Shown piece after piece: positions 39,590 to 52,855 of a stretch of DNA of 64,000 nt. Under the pieces are notes generated by a model. The model was given only the letters and a program-made list of their open reading frames with translations, did not search any database and was not told the origin of the DNA. The first letter of the stretch is position 1; every line of letters starts with the position of its first letter. This DNA comes from Mycolicibacterium rhodesiae NBB3 (GTDB lineage: Bacteria > Actinomycetota > Actinomycetes > Mycobacteriales > Mycobacteriaceae), in NCBI RefSeq assembly GCF_000230895.2, contig NC_016604.1, positions 1,240,001-1,304,000 of the forward strand. Direction: 5' to 3'. Position numbers and translations under genes: made by a program.

Positions 39590-40079
39590 CCAGTAGCGGG
39601 ATCGATGCCGATTCGGTACGCAGCCGCGCCCAGCTGGCGGCGAAGCCCGGATGCAGCGGTAGATCGGCGACCTCGTCCTCGGCGACCCAACGGAGTTCGG
39701 CACTCTCCCGGTTGGGGATGGTCGGCAGCTGTTCGGGGGCATCGGCGATGACGGTGGTGTAGCTCCAATGAGCGCCGTCGTCACCGAACACCTCTTTGGT
39801 GATGACCGTCGTGCGCACGGTGAGTTGGTCGGAGGACAGACCGGCCTCCTCGTGCGCCTCCCTGATGGCGGCCTGTTCGACGGTTTCGTGGCTGTCTCGA
39901 GCGCCGCCGGGCAGACCCCACGTTCCGCCCTGATGGCTCCACTCGGCGCGGTGCTGCAACAGCACCGCCGCTGAACCGTTTGGGTGCGGTGCCCTCAACA
40001 GCAGACCGGCCGCACCGTGCCTACCCCAGAACCAGGCGCCGCTGTCGGACACCACCCAGCCGTCGCCATCGCCGCGCAC
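39573..40079 (-). CDS. mutT3: NUDIX hydrolase, MutT3-type
   Basis: A 168-residue Nudix hydrolase. The Nudix box is intact and begins [20 protein letters not shown], followed by EAG. Family relatives hydrolyse 8-oxo-dGTP or other nucleoside diphosphate derivatives. It aligns with H37Rv MutT3 (Rv0413) at the same position. The start is GTG at 40079, where MutT3 homology ([13 protein letters not shown]) begins; H37Rv has a longer N-terminus. Divergent from glnX. Confidence 0.9.
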   Translation of the reverse strand: MRGDGDGWVVSDSGAWFWGRHGAAGLLLRAPHPNGSAAVLLQHRAEWSHQGGTWGLPGGARDSHETVEQAAIREAHEEAGLSSDQLTVRTTVITKEVFGDDGAHWSYTTVIADAPEQLPTIPNRESAELRWVAEDEVADLPLHPGFAASWARLRTESASIPLLVNKQR

Positions 40080-40128
40080 GCGTCAAGAATACGGACGCGC
40101 GTCTTCGATGAAGCTCTTAGCATTTTTT

Positions 40129-40134
40129 TATAGA
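40129..40134 (+). promoter_or_regulatory. possible -10 element for glnX operon
   Basis: TATAGA follows a run of seven T residues in the gap between mutT3 and glnX, about 47 bp before the GTG at 40181. It fits a mycobacterial TANNNT-like -10 loosely (TATAGA, or ATAGAGT offset). No clear -35 is seen. This is the most AT-rich patch in the intergenic region. Confidence 0.35.
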
Positions 40135-40180
40135 GTGGGGCGGTCGGAAAACGATAGCCGGAAAGCAGGTCCGCGCACAC

Positions 40181-41496
40181 GTGACTGTGGAGTTGGCGCA
40201 TCCGTCGACCGAGCCACTCGCGTCACGGTCGCCCACAACACCAGCGCACCCACGCTGGTGGTTCCTCTGGACCACCCCCGGCCGGATCCTCAGCATCGGT
40301 GTCGTGCTGTCCGCGCTGGTGATCGCAAGCGCGTTTGCCACCTCCACGACCATCAACAACCGCCAGGCGCAGCTGACCACCGTCCTCAACCACACCGAAC
40401 CGTTGGCATTCGCCGCCGGCCAGCTCTACACCACGCTCTCGGTGGCCGACGCTGCCGCGGCGACGGCGTTCATCGCGGGATCCGAACCTCGGGACGTTCG
40501 GCAGCGCTATGAACAGGCGATCACCGATGCGTCGGTGGCCGTCACCCGCGCGTCTAGCGGTCTCACCGACGAGCCGATGGTGCTTCTGCTCGGCCGACTC
40601 AACGCCGAACTCGCGGTGTACACCGGTCTCGTCGAGACCGCGCGCACCAACAACCGCGCCGGCAATCCGGTGGGCTCGTCCTACCTGTCCGAGGCCTCGG
40701 CGCTGATGCAGACCCGGATCCTGCCTGATGCGCAGCGGCTCTACGAGGAGACCTCGGCCCGGGTGGACGCTGAGACCACCGCGTCGACCAGGATTCCCGG
40801 ACCCGTGATCCTCGTCGTCCTCGCGACGCTGTTGTTCGGTGTCTTCGCCAATCGGTGGCTGGCCCGCCGGACCCGGCGGCGGATCAACATCGGTTTCATC
40901 GCGGGCGGATTCGCGGTGTTGATCATGTTGGTCTGGGTCGGGACCGCGCTGATCATCTCGACGGCCGACAGTCGCAGCGCGAAAGACACTGCGGCCGAGT
41001 CACTCAAGACCGTCACCAACCTCGCGATCAGCGCACAGCAGGCCCGCGCCGACGAAACGCTCTCGCTGATTCGTCGCGGTGACGAGAACGTGCGGAAACA
41101 GTCCTACTATCAGCGCATCGACGTGATGCAGCAGCAACTCTCCGATTACATGGCCCGCGACGACGTGATCGACAAGACCGACCTGGCCGACGCCGAGCGA
41201 CTCCTCAAGCGGTGGCGCGCGGCCGATGACCGCATCAACGCCTACATTGCGGTCGGAAACTACCAGGCCGCTACACAGGTGGCACTCGGCACCGGTGAGG
41301 ACGACTCCACGCCCGCGTTCAACAAGCTCGACGACGCGCTCGGCAAGGGCATCGCGGAGAGTCGCAATCAGCTGCGCAGTGACATCGTCAACGCCCACCG
41401 CGTGCTGTCCGGCGCCACCGTGGGAGCGGCGGTGCTGTCCGTCGTCGCAGCGCTGGCGGTGGCGCTCGGGTTGTGGCCGCGGTTGAGTGAGTACAG

Positions 41497-41500
<4 letters not shown>
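40181..41500 (+). CDS. glnX: GlnX membrane signal-relay protein
   Basis: A 439-residue membrane protein with four TM helices (~37-57, ~205-225, ~240-265, ~412-433) and two external helical domains of the chemoreceptor-like four-helix-bundle type. It is the homologue of H37Rv Rv0412c, which relays amino-acid signals sensed by GlnH to PknG. The start is GTG at 40181. The stop overlaps glnH (ATGA). The operon glnX-glnH-pknG is tightly coupled, in keeping with a single signalling pathway. Confidence 0.92.
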
Positions 41501-44732
<3,232 letters not shown>

Positions 44733-44739
44733 TAGCCAG

Positions 44740-44754
44740 CTACGGAATCCGTAG
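44740..44754. repeat. inverted repeat after pknG / before STAS gene
   Basis: CTACGGA-A-TCCGTAG is a perfect 7-bp-arm inverted repeat 7 bp after the pknG stop. A related direct copy of its right part (AATTCGTAGTAGCGTT, 44823-44838; compare AATCCGTAGTAACTTA, 44746-44761) lies about 77 bp further on, before the STAS gene. It could be a regulator site; as a hairpin it would be too weak for a terminator. Confidence 0.3.
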
Positions 44755-44891
44755 TAACTTAGCGGGGGCGGACGCCGCTGGAGCAAATATCCCCTCATCA
44801 CGGGGCCATAGTCATTCTGCGAAATTCGTAGTAGCGTTCATCACAGGTTGAGTCCCCAGCCGCGCACCTTGCTCGACTGAGGAGGCCAATC

Positions 44892-45293
44892 GTGACGATC
44901 AGCACTTCCAGAGTGTTCAGGCCGGATCCAGAGTCAGTCGGCAAGACCGAACGGCATCACCGCGCGGTCTTCACGGCGCATCGCGACGCCCCGTTGACGG
45001 TCACGGTCACCGTCGAGGGCGAGATCGACGCGTCCAACAGCCGTGACCTCGCCGGCTACGTCCAGCGGCACATCGCCGGATCCCGGCATGTCGTCATCGA
45101 TCTCCGGCTGGTCGATTTTCTGGGCACCGCCGGTTTCGCGGCGCTGCACAACATCAACGTGATCTGTAGCGGAAGCGACGCCACCTGGCTGCTGCAGGCG
45201 GGACGGCAGGTACGCCGCCTACTGGCGATCTGCGATCCAGATGGTGTACTGCCGCTTGAGAAGTCGCAGGCGCTGCTCACGCCAGTGCGGTGA
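44892..45293 (+). CDS. STAS-domain anti-sigma-factor antagonist-like protein
   Basis: A 133-residue protein with one STAS domain (~30-125), beta strands [14 protein letters not shown] and [16 protein letters not shown]. The residue normally phosphorylated in anti-anti-sigma factors is Thr here (LGTAG). Ribosome binding site GGAGG (44881-44885) and GTG start at 44892. It lies between pknG and ackA, a position with no STAS gene in H37Rv from memory. No anti-sigma kinase gene is adjacent. It converges on ackA with a 17-bp overlap. Confidence 0.83.
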   Translation: MTISTSRVFRPDPESVGKTERHHRAVFTAHRDAPLTVTVTVEGEIDASNSRDLAGYVQRHIAGSRHVVIDLRLVDFLGTAGFAALHNINVICSGSDATWLLQAGRQVRRLLAICDPDGVLPLEKSQALLTPVR

Positions 45294-46419
45294 CCACCGA
45301 GACGCAGGCTCGCGCGATCGCGAGTTCCTCGTCGGTGGGAATCACAAGGACGGTCGTCGCAGAGCGATCGGTCGAGATCCGGCGGGCCTCCTTGGCCCCG
45401 TCCGCATTGCGCTGCTCGTCGAGTTCGACGCCCAGCGCGGTCATGCCGCTCAGCGCGTCTCGACGGACCCGCGAGTCGTTCTCGCCCACGCCCGCGGTGA
45501 AGGTGATGACGTCGGCGGAACCGAGCACAGCCAGGTACGCACCGATGTACTTGCGCAACCGGTGGATATAGACGTCATAGGCCAATTGCGCTGCGGCATC
45601 GCCCGACTCGATGCGCTTGTGGACCACCCGGAAGTCGATCTCCCCACCGAGTCCGAGCATTCCGGCGCGACGGTTGAGCATCGACTCGATGTCGCCGACG
45701 CTCATGTTCGCGGTGCGCCACAGATACGTGATGATCCCCGGGTCGATGTCACCGGAGCGGGTGCCCATGACGAGGCCCTCCATCGGCGTCAGGCCCATCG
45801 ACGTGTCCACCGGCCGGCCGCCGTCGATCGCCGATGCCGACGCTCCGTTGCCGAGATGCAGCACGATCTGGCGCAGCGAACCCAGCGGCACATCGAGGAA
45901 TTCGGCTGCCTGCTGGCTCACGTACTGGTGTGAGGTGCCGTGGAATCCGTAGCGGCGGATATGCCACCTCGTGGCGATGTCGCGGTCGATCGCATATGTC
46001 GCCGCTGCGGGTGGCAGGTCGTGGAAGTACGCGGTGTCGAACACCGCGACGTGTGGAAGATCGGGAAGCGCTTCTCGAGCCACCTCGATTCCCAGCAGTG
46101 CAGGTGGATTATGCAGTGGCGCAAGGGGAGACAACTCCTTGATCTTTGCTGTCAGCGCCTCGTCCACGAGGGTGGGCTGGTACAGGTCCGGCCCGCCGTG
46201 CACTACTCGGTGCCCGACGGCGACCAGACCGGCCATGTCATCGGCCAACTCGTCGAACACCGTCTGCAGCGCCGCGGCGTGGTCTGCCACTCCACCCTCG
46301 TCGACACTTTCTCCGATCCGCTCGACAATGCCGTCGGCGACTGTACTTCCCGAATCCGCTTCTACAACCGCATATTTCAACGACGAAGAACCGGAGTTCA
46401 CCACCAGAACGCGACTCAC
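45277..46419 (-). CDS. ackA: Acetate kinase
   Basis: A 380-residue ASKHA-fold kinase interconverting acetyl phosphate + ADP and acetate + ATP. Signatures: [13 protein letters not shown] at the N-terminus, [19 protein letters not shown] (~160-170, catalytic His region), HLGNGAS and FTAGVGEND near the C-terminus. The ATG overlaps the pta stop (ATGA), making the classical Pta-AckA overflow/acetate-assimilation pair. Gene order pknG-ackA-pta is as in H37Rv apart from the inserted STAS gene. Confidence 0.97.
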   Translation of the reverse strand: MSRVLVVNSGSSSLKYAVVEADSGSTVADGIVERIGESVDEGGVADHAAALQTVFDELADDMAGLVAVGHRVVHGGPDLYQPTLVDEALTAKIKELSPLAPLHNPPALLGIEVAREALPDLPHVAVFDTAYFHDLPPAAATYAIDRDIATRWHIRRYGFHGTSHQYVSQQAAEFLDVPLGSLRQIVLHLGNGASASAIDGGRPVDTSMGLTPMEGLVMGTRSGDIDPGIITYLWRTANMSVGDIESMLNRRAGMLGLGGEIDFRVVHKRIESGDAAAQLAYDVYIHRLRKYIGAYLAVLGSADVITFTAGVGENDSRVRRDALSGMTALGVELDEQRNADGAKEARRISTDRSATTVLVIPTDEELAIARACVSVVTALA

Positions 46420-48488
46420 AGCGTCTGCGCCTGGATCGCCGTGATCGCCACCGTGTTGACGATGTCCTCGACAAGCGCACCTCGCGAGAGGTCGTTGACC
46501 GGTTTCTTCAGACCCTGCAGCACGGGTCCGATCGCGATGGCACCTGCGCTCCGCTGCACCGCCTTGTAGGTGTTGTTGCCGGTGTTGAGGTCGGGGAAGA
46601 TCAGCACGGTGGCGCGGCCGGCCACCTTCGAGTCGGGCATCTTCGTCTTGGCCACCGACGGCTCCACCGCCGCGTCATACTGGATCGGGCCGTCGACCAG
46701 CAGGTCGGGCTCCCGCTCCCGTACGAGTTCTGTTGCTGCCCTGACCTTGTCGACCTCAACACCGGTGCCACTGGTGCCAGTCGAGTACGACAGCATGGCC
46801 ACCCGCGGGTCGATGCCGAACCGGGCGGCGGTACGGGCCGACGACACCGCGATATCGGCGAGTTGTTCCGACGTCGGATCCGGCACAATCGCACAGTCGC
46901 CGTAGGCGAGCACCCGGTCGGACAGGCACATCAGGAAGATACTCGACACGGTCGACACGTCGGGCAACGTCTTGATGATCTCAAACGAGGGCCGCACGGT
47001 GTGGGCTGTGGTGTGGCGGGCACCCGACACCATGCCGTCCACCATGTCGTTGTGCACCAGCATGGTGCCGAAATACGACACGTCGTGGATGATTTCGCGG
47101 GCCTGCTCGACCGTCACACCCTTGTGCTTGCGAAGCTCGGCGTACTGTTCGGCGAACTTGTCGCACAGGTCACTGGTCTGGGGGTCGAGCACCGCGGCCG
47201 CAGACAGATCCAGGCCGAGTTCAGCTGCGCGGGAACGAATCTCGGCCTCGTCGCCGAGTATGGTCAGATCCGCGACTTTACGCCCCAGCAGCCGTCCCGC
47301 GGCGGTGAGTATTCGGTCGTCGTCACCCTCCGGCAACACGATGTGCTTGCGGTCCGAGCGCGCCCAATCCAGCAGCTGATAGGTGAACATCTGCGGCGTG
47401 ACGACCGACGGAATCGCAATGGTCAACTGAGTCAGCAGATCCTCGATGTCGACGTGCGCGTCCATCAGCGCGAGCGCGGTGTCGATCTTGCGCCACGAGT
47501 TCGCGGTGACGCGGCCCCGCACCGATCCGACCCGGCTGGCCGTCTCGAACGTGCCGAACCTCGTGGTGATGATCGGCAGCCGCAGGCCAAGCCCCGCCAC
47601 CAGTGATGCGATCGACGGGTGCAGTTCCAGACCGCCATTGAGGATCAGACACGACATCGACGGAAAGCCCTCTGCGGCATGAGCACTGGCAACAGCCAGC
47701 ACGACATCGGAGCGGTCGCCGGCCGTGATGACGGCCACGCCTTCGTTCAATCGCTCCAACACGTGCTCAGCGGTCATGCCGGCCACCAGCACGTGCATGG
47801 CCTCGCGTGACAGCAGCGCGGGATCGCCCGCGATCACGGTACCCTCGACGGCTGTCTGCAGTTCGGCGACCGCGGGTGCGACCAGCAGCGGCTCCTCGGG
47901 CACCACATAGCACTTCGGGTCGAACGGCTCGAGCGCCGCCGCCATCGCTTGCATTCCGGCGGGATCGCAGCGGTTGGCCACCACCGCCGCCGTGTGCGCG
48001 TGCTGGGTCCGTATCTCGGCCAGACACACGTCGACGATCTCGGCCACCTGGCCGGGGCTTCTGTCCTTCGCTTTCACGGCGAGCACGACGGGTGCGCCGA
48101 GGTTGGCCGCGATCCGCGCGTTGGTGGACAGCTCGCTTGGTGCGGCGACGTCGGTGTAGTCACTTCCGACGATCAGCACGGCATCGCAGCGATCAGCCAC
48201 CCGGTGATATCGGTCGACGATGTCGCCGATCGCGGCGTCGGGGTCCTCGTGCAGCTGCTGGTAGCTGACTCCCACACAGTCCTCGTACGGCAGGCCCGCG
48301 GTGGTCTGTGAGAGCAGGAGGTCCAGGATGTAATCGCGGTCCTCACCGAGGCGGGTGATGGGACGGAACACCCCGACCTTGGCGACGGTGGCGGCCAGCC
48401 GGTGCAGGATTCCCAGGGCGATTGTCGACTTACCCGTGTCGCCTTCTGGTGAAGCGATATAGATCCCTGAGTTCGTCTCAGCGGGCAC
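46416..48488 (-). CDS. pta: Phosphate acetyltransferase (long form)
   Basis: A 690-residue Pta with an N-terminal P-loop (BioD-like) domain ([14 protein letters not shown], ~9-22), a DRTGG regulatory domain (~215-345) and a C-terminal PTA_PTB catalytic domain (~370-690; [23 protein letters not shown]). It converts acetyl-CoA and phosphate to acetyl phosphate. The start is GTG at 48488. The N-terminal domains usually allow allosteric control. This is the last gene of the H37Rv-syntenic block; the exopolysaccharide region begins beyond its start. Confidence 0.96.
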   Translation of the reverse strand: MPAETNSGIYIASPEGDTGKSTIALGILHRLAATVAKVGVFRPITRLGEDRDYILDLLLSQTTAGLPYEDCVGVSYQQLHEDPDAAIGDIVDRYHRVADRCDAVLIVGSDYTDVAAPSELSTNARIAANLGAPVVLAVKAKDRSPGQVAEIVDVCLAEIRTQHAHTAAVVANRCDPAGMQAMAAALEPFDPKCYVVPEEPLLVAPAVAELQTAVEGTVIAGDPALLSREAMHVLVAGMTAEHVLERLNEGVAVITAGDRSDVVLAVASAHAAEGFPSMSCLILNGGLELHPSIASLVAGLGLRLPIITTRFGTFETASRVGSVRGRVTANSWRKIDTALALMDAHVDIEDLLTQLTIAIPSVVTPQMFTYQLLDWARSDRKHIVLPEGDDDRILTAAGRLLGRKVADLTILGDEAEIRSRAAELGLDLSAAAVLDPQTSDLCDKFAEQYAELRKHKGVTVEQAREIIHDVSYFGTMLVHNDMVDGMVSGARHTTAHTVRPSFEIIKTLPDVSTVSSIFLMCLSDRVLAYGDCAIVPDPTSEQLADIAVSSARTAARFGIDPRVAMLSYSTGTSGTGVEVDKVRAATELVREREPDLLVDGPIQYDAAVEPSVAKTKMPDSKVAGRATVLIFPDLNTGNNTYKAVQRSAGAIAIGPVLQGLKKPVNDLSRGALVEDIVNTVAITAIQAQTL

Positions 48489-48772
48489 GTCACCAGCCTA
48501 GGGCACTCTCAGCGTGCGGTCAGCCTCGCAAATCTTCGATGTGATCTTGATAGTCGTCGCGGACAGCCAAGATTCCCAGACCGAACTCCGGCTGGCGGTC
48601 GGCCCCCTAAATTACCGCGGGTGTGACGGCACGATCGGTTCCGGAATTTGCTGTTAGCGTTCATATCGGAACAAACACCTCACCAGAGCTATAACCACCT
48701 GGAGCGAACCATAACTGACTGCCGTCGGGGCCCGTCACTGAGGTCAATTTTGGAAACCACGACGCTCGCTAA
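48489..48772. other. intergenic region upstream of pta
   Basis: About 280 bp between the pta start and the first open reading fragment of the decayed exopolysaccharide genes. It should hold the pta promoter (minus strand). A small plus-strand ORF (48648-48893) has no recognisable domain and mixed reading-frame signal, so it is not called. No repeats, tRNA or insertion-sequence ends are seen. Confidence 0.5.
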
Positions 48773-49090
48773 CCCCGTGCGCCAAATCGCTCTGACAGAG
48801 GATCCACCCCTTCGCCCGATTGCCGTGACGCAAGGTATTGGTTCCGTCTTGAACTTAGACCGATTCTGGCGTTTGCCGCTTACGCCTTCCTGATCGTCGA
48901 CTACGTCGGCAATGCGCTATCCGGGTCGCGCGCGGTGGTCCTGCTCGTGCTGCCGATTCTGATCGGTGTCATTGCCACCGGCTACCGCCAAGCGCCCAGG
49001 GGTGTCAGCGATACGCAATCCAACTGGATCATCGCCGTCCTCTTCGGGACAGCGGGCTTCACCGGGATCCGTCTGATGAAGCACCGAACA
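48773..49090 (+). pseudogene. fragment of polytopic membrane protein (exosortase-like?)
   Basis: One frame stays open from 48773 to about 49090 and encodes three hydrophobic segments (LAFAAYAFLIVDYVGNAL, VVLLVLPILIGVIATGY, NWIIAVLFGTAGFTGI) with a linker APRGVSDTQSN. That linker resembles the GxSDRQ... segment of exosortase/archaeosortase N-termini, but the match is weak. There is no credible start codon with ribosome binding site before the first helix. The coding signal then switches frame into a BcsB-like relic, so this is a truncated 5' part of a lost gene. Confidence 0.4.
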
Positions 49091-49860
49091 CCGACTCCAA
49101 TGTCGGACTCGCGCTTGAGATTCGCAATGTCTCGGAGGGAGAGTGCGCGACGCCAGACCGGATGACGTTCGTCGTCGACCCCAACTCGACGATTACCGTC
49201 ATCCCGAGAACGAAGAACCGAGGCGGCTTCCCCGCGTTGCCAATGGCATTCACCCCCGACTTCGACGTCTCTGTCGAGAGTCCCGGCCAGATCCGGTTCG
49301 CCGCCGAGGCGATCCGACTGATGGCACAGCAGACCTCCTTGACATTGCGGCCGGGGCGGTCGATGAACGAGGTGGCGCGCTCCGGCACCGGGCTGCTCGC
49401 TGTCACCGAAGGCAAGCGCTTGGGCCAACTCGGCTTCGATCCGCCACTGACTCCTGGTGCCGGAACGGTCGACACCCTCGAGGAAGCCCGTCACCGAGGT
49501 CGACCTCAAAGGGCCACTCGGCGTGGTGCAGGCGTTCAAACACAACGACCGCATGGTGCTCGCGCTCAGCAACTCGGGCGACGACGCACTGTTGGACAGA
49601 AGCCTTGGCTACATCAACGGCCTCGAAGGACGTTGGGGCGCATTGAGCGGCGACGTCATCGCGACCGGCGTCACCGGCCCTACCGTTGCACTTACAGCCG
49701 CGCTGGCGGTTATCTACCGCCCTACGCACCCCGGGTGACGGAGTCAAATACTGGGCGCTTGCCACTGTCGGCATCGGTGTGATCGTCGGGATCGCCGTAA
49801 TTGCAACGCACCTCGTCCGTCGCCGCGCGTTTGTTGTTCGCCGCTTGGGGTCAATACAGC
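49081..49860 (+). pseudogene. frameshifted C-terminal relic of a BcsB-like protein
   Basis: Translated in pieces this matches the intact BcsB-like protein at 56348-58351. Frame 1 (49081-~49485) gives VGLALEIRNVSEGEC and MTFVVDPNSTITV (intact copy: MTFQIDPRSTLTM) and GFPALPMAFTPDF. Frame 2 (~49485-~49735) gives GPLGVVQAF (DGLGSIQAF), LLDRSLGYINGLEGRWG (LVDRLFSYIDGSVEDWG) and LSGDVIATG. Frame 3 then gives the C-terminal TM helix (ALATVGIGVIVGIAVIA) and an Arg-rich tail. Two +1 frameshifts and loss of the N-terminal ~450 residues show decay. The identity is moderate, so it is an old paralogue. Confidence 0.72.
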
Positions 49861-50522
49861 CAAACGACATTCGGCTGGTTCCGCTTCTACATCCTGGCGA
49901 TCCCCTCGTCATCGTCACCGCCCTGCAGTGCTGGGCACCGCGCCGAGAAGCTCCTCGATTCTGGCGGGTTGGGTCGGTGCAGGCCAGGTTAGGCGCCTCG
50001 TTGTTGACTGCGTCGCTGATCATCGGAACACCCGTCACGGCAATGGGAATGATGGATGAGGACATCACCGACAACAACCCGGTGATGGTGGGCATCACAT
50101 CGCTGATCGACCCGGCGAGGTATCCGCCTGACGAGCAGTTGTATCGCCGCATGGGTAACGACGACCGCCTGCTCGCCGACTATCTGGATCGCAAGAATCT
50201 TCCTGACAGTTCGGTACTCGCGGACACCTTCGAGACGAAGGTGCTGTGGCTTATCTCGAAACGACCGAAGCAGTTCGTGATCACCAGCGACTACGACTTC
50301 ATCGCCGAAAGCAACAAGCCCTGGGACAACGGGGTGCAATATATCCTCGTGACGAATCCCGCGCGAAACGCAGCGCAAGATGCAAGCACCCGGCCCTATC
50401 CGACATTGTGGGCGGACGGGGCTATCGGTGAACTCGTCTACTCCGCCGTAGGCGCCGGAGGCGAGCCCCGCTGGAGGTTGTATCGAGTCGTAAAGCCCAA
50501 GCCTCCGCCGACCGGCTACTAG
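49801..50522 (+). pseudogene. C-terminal remnant of a polytopic membrane protein
   Basis: From ~49801 one frame reads TTFGWFRFYILAIP and then, after an apparent single-base loss in a C run near 49900, continues in the next frame as LVIVTALQCWAP, a TM helix (ASLLTASLIIGTPVTAMGM) and a ~150-residue external domain (YLDRKNLPDSSVLADTFETK) ending at the TAG at 50520-50522. The pattern resembles the C-terminus of GT39-type membrane glycosyltransferases, but I cannot assign it firmly. The long downstream frame (49992-50522) could still be translated. Confidence 0.5.
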
Positions 50523-51514
50523 TCACGCGGATAGCTGGCGGTCGGGTCGACCGGAATCTCGACAGTCGTGACCAGCCCTCGGTGGTCGGACCCCGGCACC
50601 GATATCGTGCGCGCCGCGGTCGCCACGCAGTTACGCACGAGCACGTGGTCTATGCCGACGACGGGACGCCTCCACGGCTGGCCTTCGACCGTGCTCGGAA
50701 AGCTGCGCGTGAGCCCCGCGCCGGACTGCTCGGCGGCATCGCGATAGCCCTCGTCGAACAGCTGACGGAACGGACGCATGTCGAAGGTGGCGTTGAGGTC
50801 TCCCGCCACGATCACCGCACCCGAGCCCGCCTGGTTTGCGATCTCGCGCAGGGTGTCTGGGAACCGCGCGTAGTCACGGGTGAAGTCGTCCAGCGGCTGG
50901 ACCAAAGGCGCGGCGAGGTGCACGGCCAGCACGATGGGATCGAAGCGCACACCCGGGACGCGGATCCGCACGCTCAACATCGGCTTCTCGTAGCCCGCGA
51001 TGGGCGCCGACGACACGATCGGATAGCGGCTCCACACGCCGACACCCTCCGCCTGCGGCCGCGGGTCGATCACTCGATGCGGAAAAGTCGCGTCCAGCCC
51101 GGCAGCCGACATGTCTGCAGCGAGCCCCGGCGTCATCTCCTGCACCACCACCACGTCCGCCAAGTCGCCGGCTGTCTGAACCACTACATCCGGATCGGCC
51201 TCTCCGAGGCCGAGATTGGCGCTCAGCACCCTGACGGCGACACTCGGCACGTCTATCTTCTCGGGCCCGAGAAAGCGGGGCAGCTGAACGCTGATCATCA
51301 CCACGCACAGCACGGCGGCGAGAATCGTCAACAGCCAGCGCCGCGCCAGCCCGAAGAGGATCAGCGCGACCACGGCCGCAGTCGTGAGATACGGCGAAGC
51401 GGCCGCGACCACGAGCACGAACTCGTTGCTCAACGGCAGATACCGCGACACCAATCCGGCGGTGCCGATGGCGAACGCAAGCAAGCCAAGGGCCGTCGTG
51501 AGCACTCGAATCAT
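50519..51514 (-). CDS. membrane-anchored endonuclease/exonuclease/phosphatase-family protein
   Basis: A 331-residue protein with three N-terminal TM helices (~4-24, ~30-52, ~56-76) and an EEP domain (~95-325) with SANLG, VVVQEM (catalytic Glu), GDLNAT and GSDHRG (C-terminal Asp-His). The active-site set looks complete, and the domain should face outside the cytosol. EEP enzymes cut phosphodiester bonds in nucleic acids, lipids or phosphoinositides. The ATG at 51514 is chosen by the first helix. It follows the epimerase gene by 31 bp on the same strand. Confidence 0.87.
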   Translation of the reverse strand: MIRVLTTALGLLAFAIGTAGLVSRYLPLSNEFVLVVAAASPYLTTAAVVALILFGLARRWLLTILAAVLCVVMISVQLPRFLGPEKIDVPSVAVRVLSANLGLGEADPDVVVQTAGDLADVVVVQEMTPGLAADMSAAGLDATFPHRVIDPRPQAEGVGVWSRYPIVSSAPIAGYEKPMLSVRIRVPGVRFDPIVLAVHLAAPLVQPLDDFTRDYARFPDTLREIANQAGSGAVIVAGDLNATFDMRPFRQLFDEGYRDAAEQSGAGLTRSFPSTVEGQPWRRPVVGIDHVLVRNCVATAARTISVPGSDHRGLVTTVEIPVDPTASYPRD

Positions 51515-51545
51515 GTTGTGCGGGTGTGGTGCTCGCCCCGGGGAC

Positions 51546-52517
51546 TCACTGCGGCAGCCCCCCGCCGCATTCCCGTCGCCAATCGGCAAACGCCTCGGGG
51601 AGCGAGTACTGCGCGACAAATCCGATGTCGGCCAAGCGTTCTGAACTGATATTGGTATCGCGATAGAGTTTCTGGATGCGCCTCGGGTGAACACCGAACC
51701 GTGTGCCCGCCGGGTCGATCAATCCGAACGGTGTCGCGGCCGCGAGAGCGAGGCGATAGGGAACGGTGGGCGGGTGGCGGTTCCAACCCCACGCCTGGTT
51801 GATGGCGTCGACGTGGTCGCGGATGGTGGTCGGCTGCGGATAAACGGCGTGATAGGTGTCGTGCGGTCCGTCGTCGTCGATGAGGTGGACCAGCAGCCGC
51901 AGCATGTCCTTGAGGTAAATACAGCTCTTCACCGTGTCCTTACGGCCGATGTAGGCGAAGCGCCGTCGGCTCAAGCCGTGGATCAGCCGGCGCATATTGC
52001 CTTGATCGCCCGGGCCGAAGACGACACCGGGACGGACGATGCGAAGACGACGTCCAGGCTCGGCAGACTGCCACGCCCGGAGGATCTCTTCGGCCTGTAA
52101 CTTGCTGCATCCGTAGGCGGTATCGGCATCGAGGAAGTCGTTCTCGGCGCGTCGCCATGGACCCGCGGCGAAGGCCATCATCGAACTGGTGAAGATGATG
52201 TTTTGCACACCCGCCCGCTCGGCTGCCCGACAGAGTCGGCGGGTGGCTTCGGCGTTGTTGGCGAAATAGTCGCGCCACGGACTGCCGGGTTCCTTCGAGA
52301 CTGCGGCGAGGTGGACGATGGCGGACGGAGGTCGTTCCAGGAAGGCGTCCTCGGTCAGGGTGGTCAAGTCGCAGCGGATCGAGTCGGCGGCCGGCTCCGC
52401 GACGCGGTCGAGGCCGATGACCGGGCGGCCGACGCCACGCAAGTGTGCCGTCAGAGCGCCGCCGATGAAACCTGCGCTACCCGTGACCATGACCGTGAAC
52501 GTGCGGTCGTGTCTCAT
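51546..52517 (-). CDS. NAD-dependent epimerase/dehydratase
   Basis: A 323-residue extended SDR enzyme. The NAD-binding motif is VTGSAGFIGGAL (~11-22), the active-site motif is YGCSK (YxxxK, ~136-140) with TSSM upstream, and RPGVVFGPG completes the pattern. It probably interconverts nucleotide-activated sugars (UDP- or dTDP-linked) for the neighbouring polysaccharide genes. The ATG at 52517 is chosen; an in-frame start at 52556 adds 13 residues. The precise reaction is undetermined. Confidence 0.87.
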   Translation of the reverse strand: MRHDRTFTVMVTGSAGFIGGALTAHLRGVGRPVIGLDRVAEPAADSIRCDLTTLTEDAFLERPPSAIVHLAAVSKEPGSPWRDYFANNAEATRRLCRAAERAGVQNIIFTSSMMAFAAGPWRRAENDFLDADTAYGCSKLQAEEILRAWQSAEPGRRLRIVRPGVVFGPGDQGNMRRLIHGLSRRRFAYIGRKDTVKSCIYLKDMLRLLVHLIDDDGPHDTYHAVYPQPTTIRDHVDAINQAWGWNRHPPTVPYRLALAAATPFGLIDPAGTRFGVHPRRIQKLYRDTNISSERLADIGFVAQYSLPEAFADWRRECGGGLPQ

Positions 52518-52855
52518 CACGGCACCATCCCGGCGAGCGTATCCACGAATCCCCATTCAACATTGGTCAACAAAATAATCTCCGCCGGCTGGGTCACACG
52601 ATTGAGTCCGCCGAAGGTGAGTAGGCTGAAATTGCCTCACTGACAATACTTTTCGCAGAATGTCTTGCACCGGCGCTCTTGGCGACATGACCTCAGAACC
52701 TCAAATGGAGAGGTTGAAAGACCGCCCAATCCTCAATCCCCTTCAGCCCTGCAATCACATTCGATCTAGACGCAGAGTATCACCGCGACATGCGTATCGA
52801 ACTCGAACGAGTGGAGGAAAGAGACACCCCGAAAAATCAGGCTGCGGCGGAATAC
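52518..52855. other. AT-richer intergenic region
   Basis: A 338-bp gap between the glycosyltransferase stop and the epimerase start, both on the minus strand. It is less GC-rich than the surroundings and probably holds the promoter of the epimerase-EEP pair. A 69-codon plus-strand ORF at 52660-52869 shows no domain. No clear hairpin terminator, repeat or insertion-sequence end is seen. Confidence 0.5.

Noticed and set aside
44740..44754. Rho-independent terminator after pknG
   Set aside because: The stem is only about five pairs when a loop is allowed and no U tract follows.
48648..48893. 81-codon ORF upstream of the decayed region
   Set aside because: Starts at TTG without a ribosome binding site and reads out of frame with the hydrophobic segments of the membrane-protein fragment.
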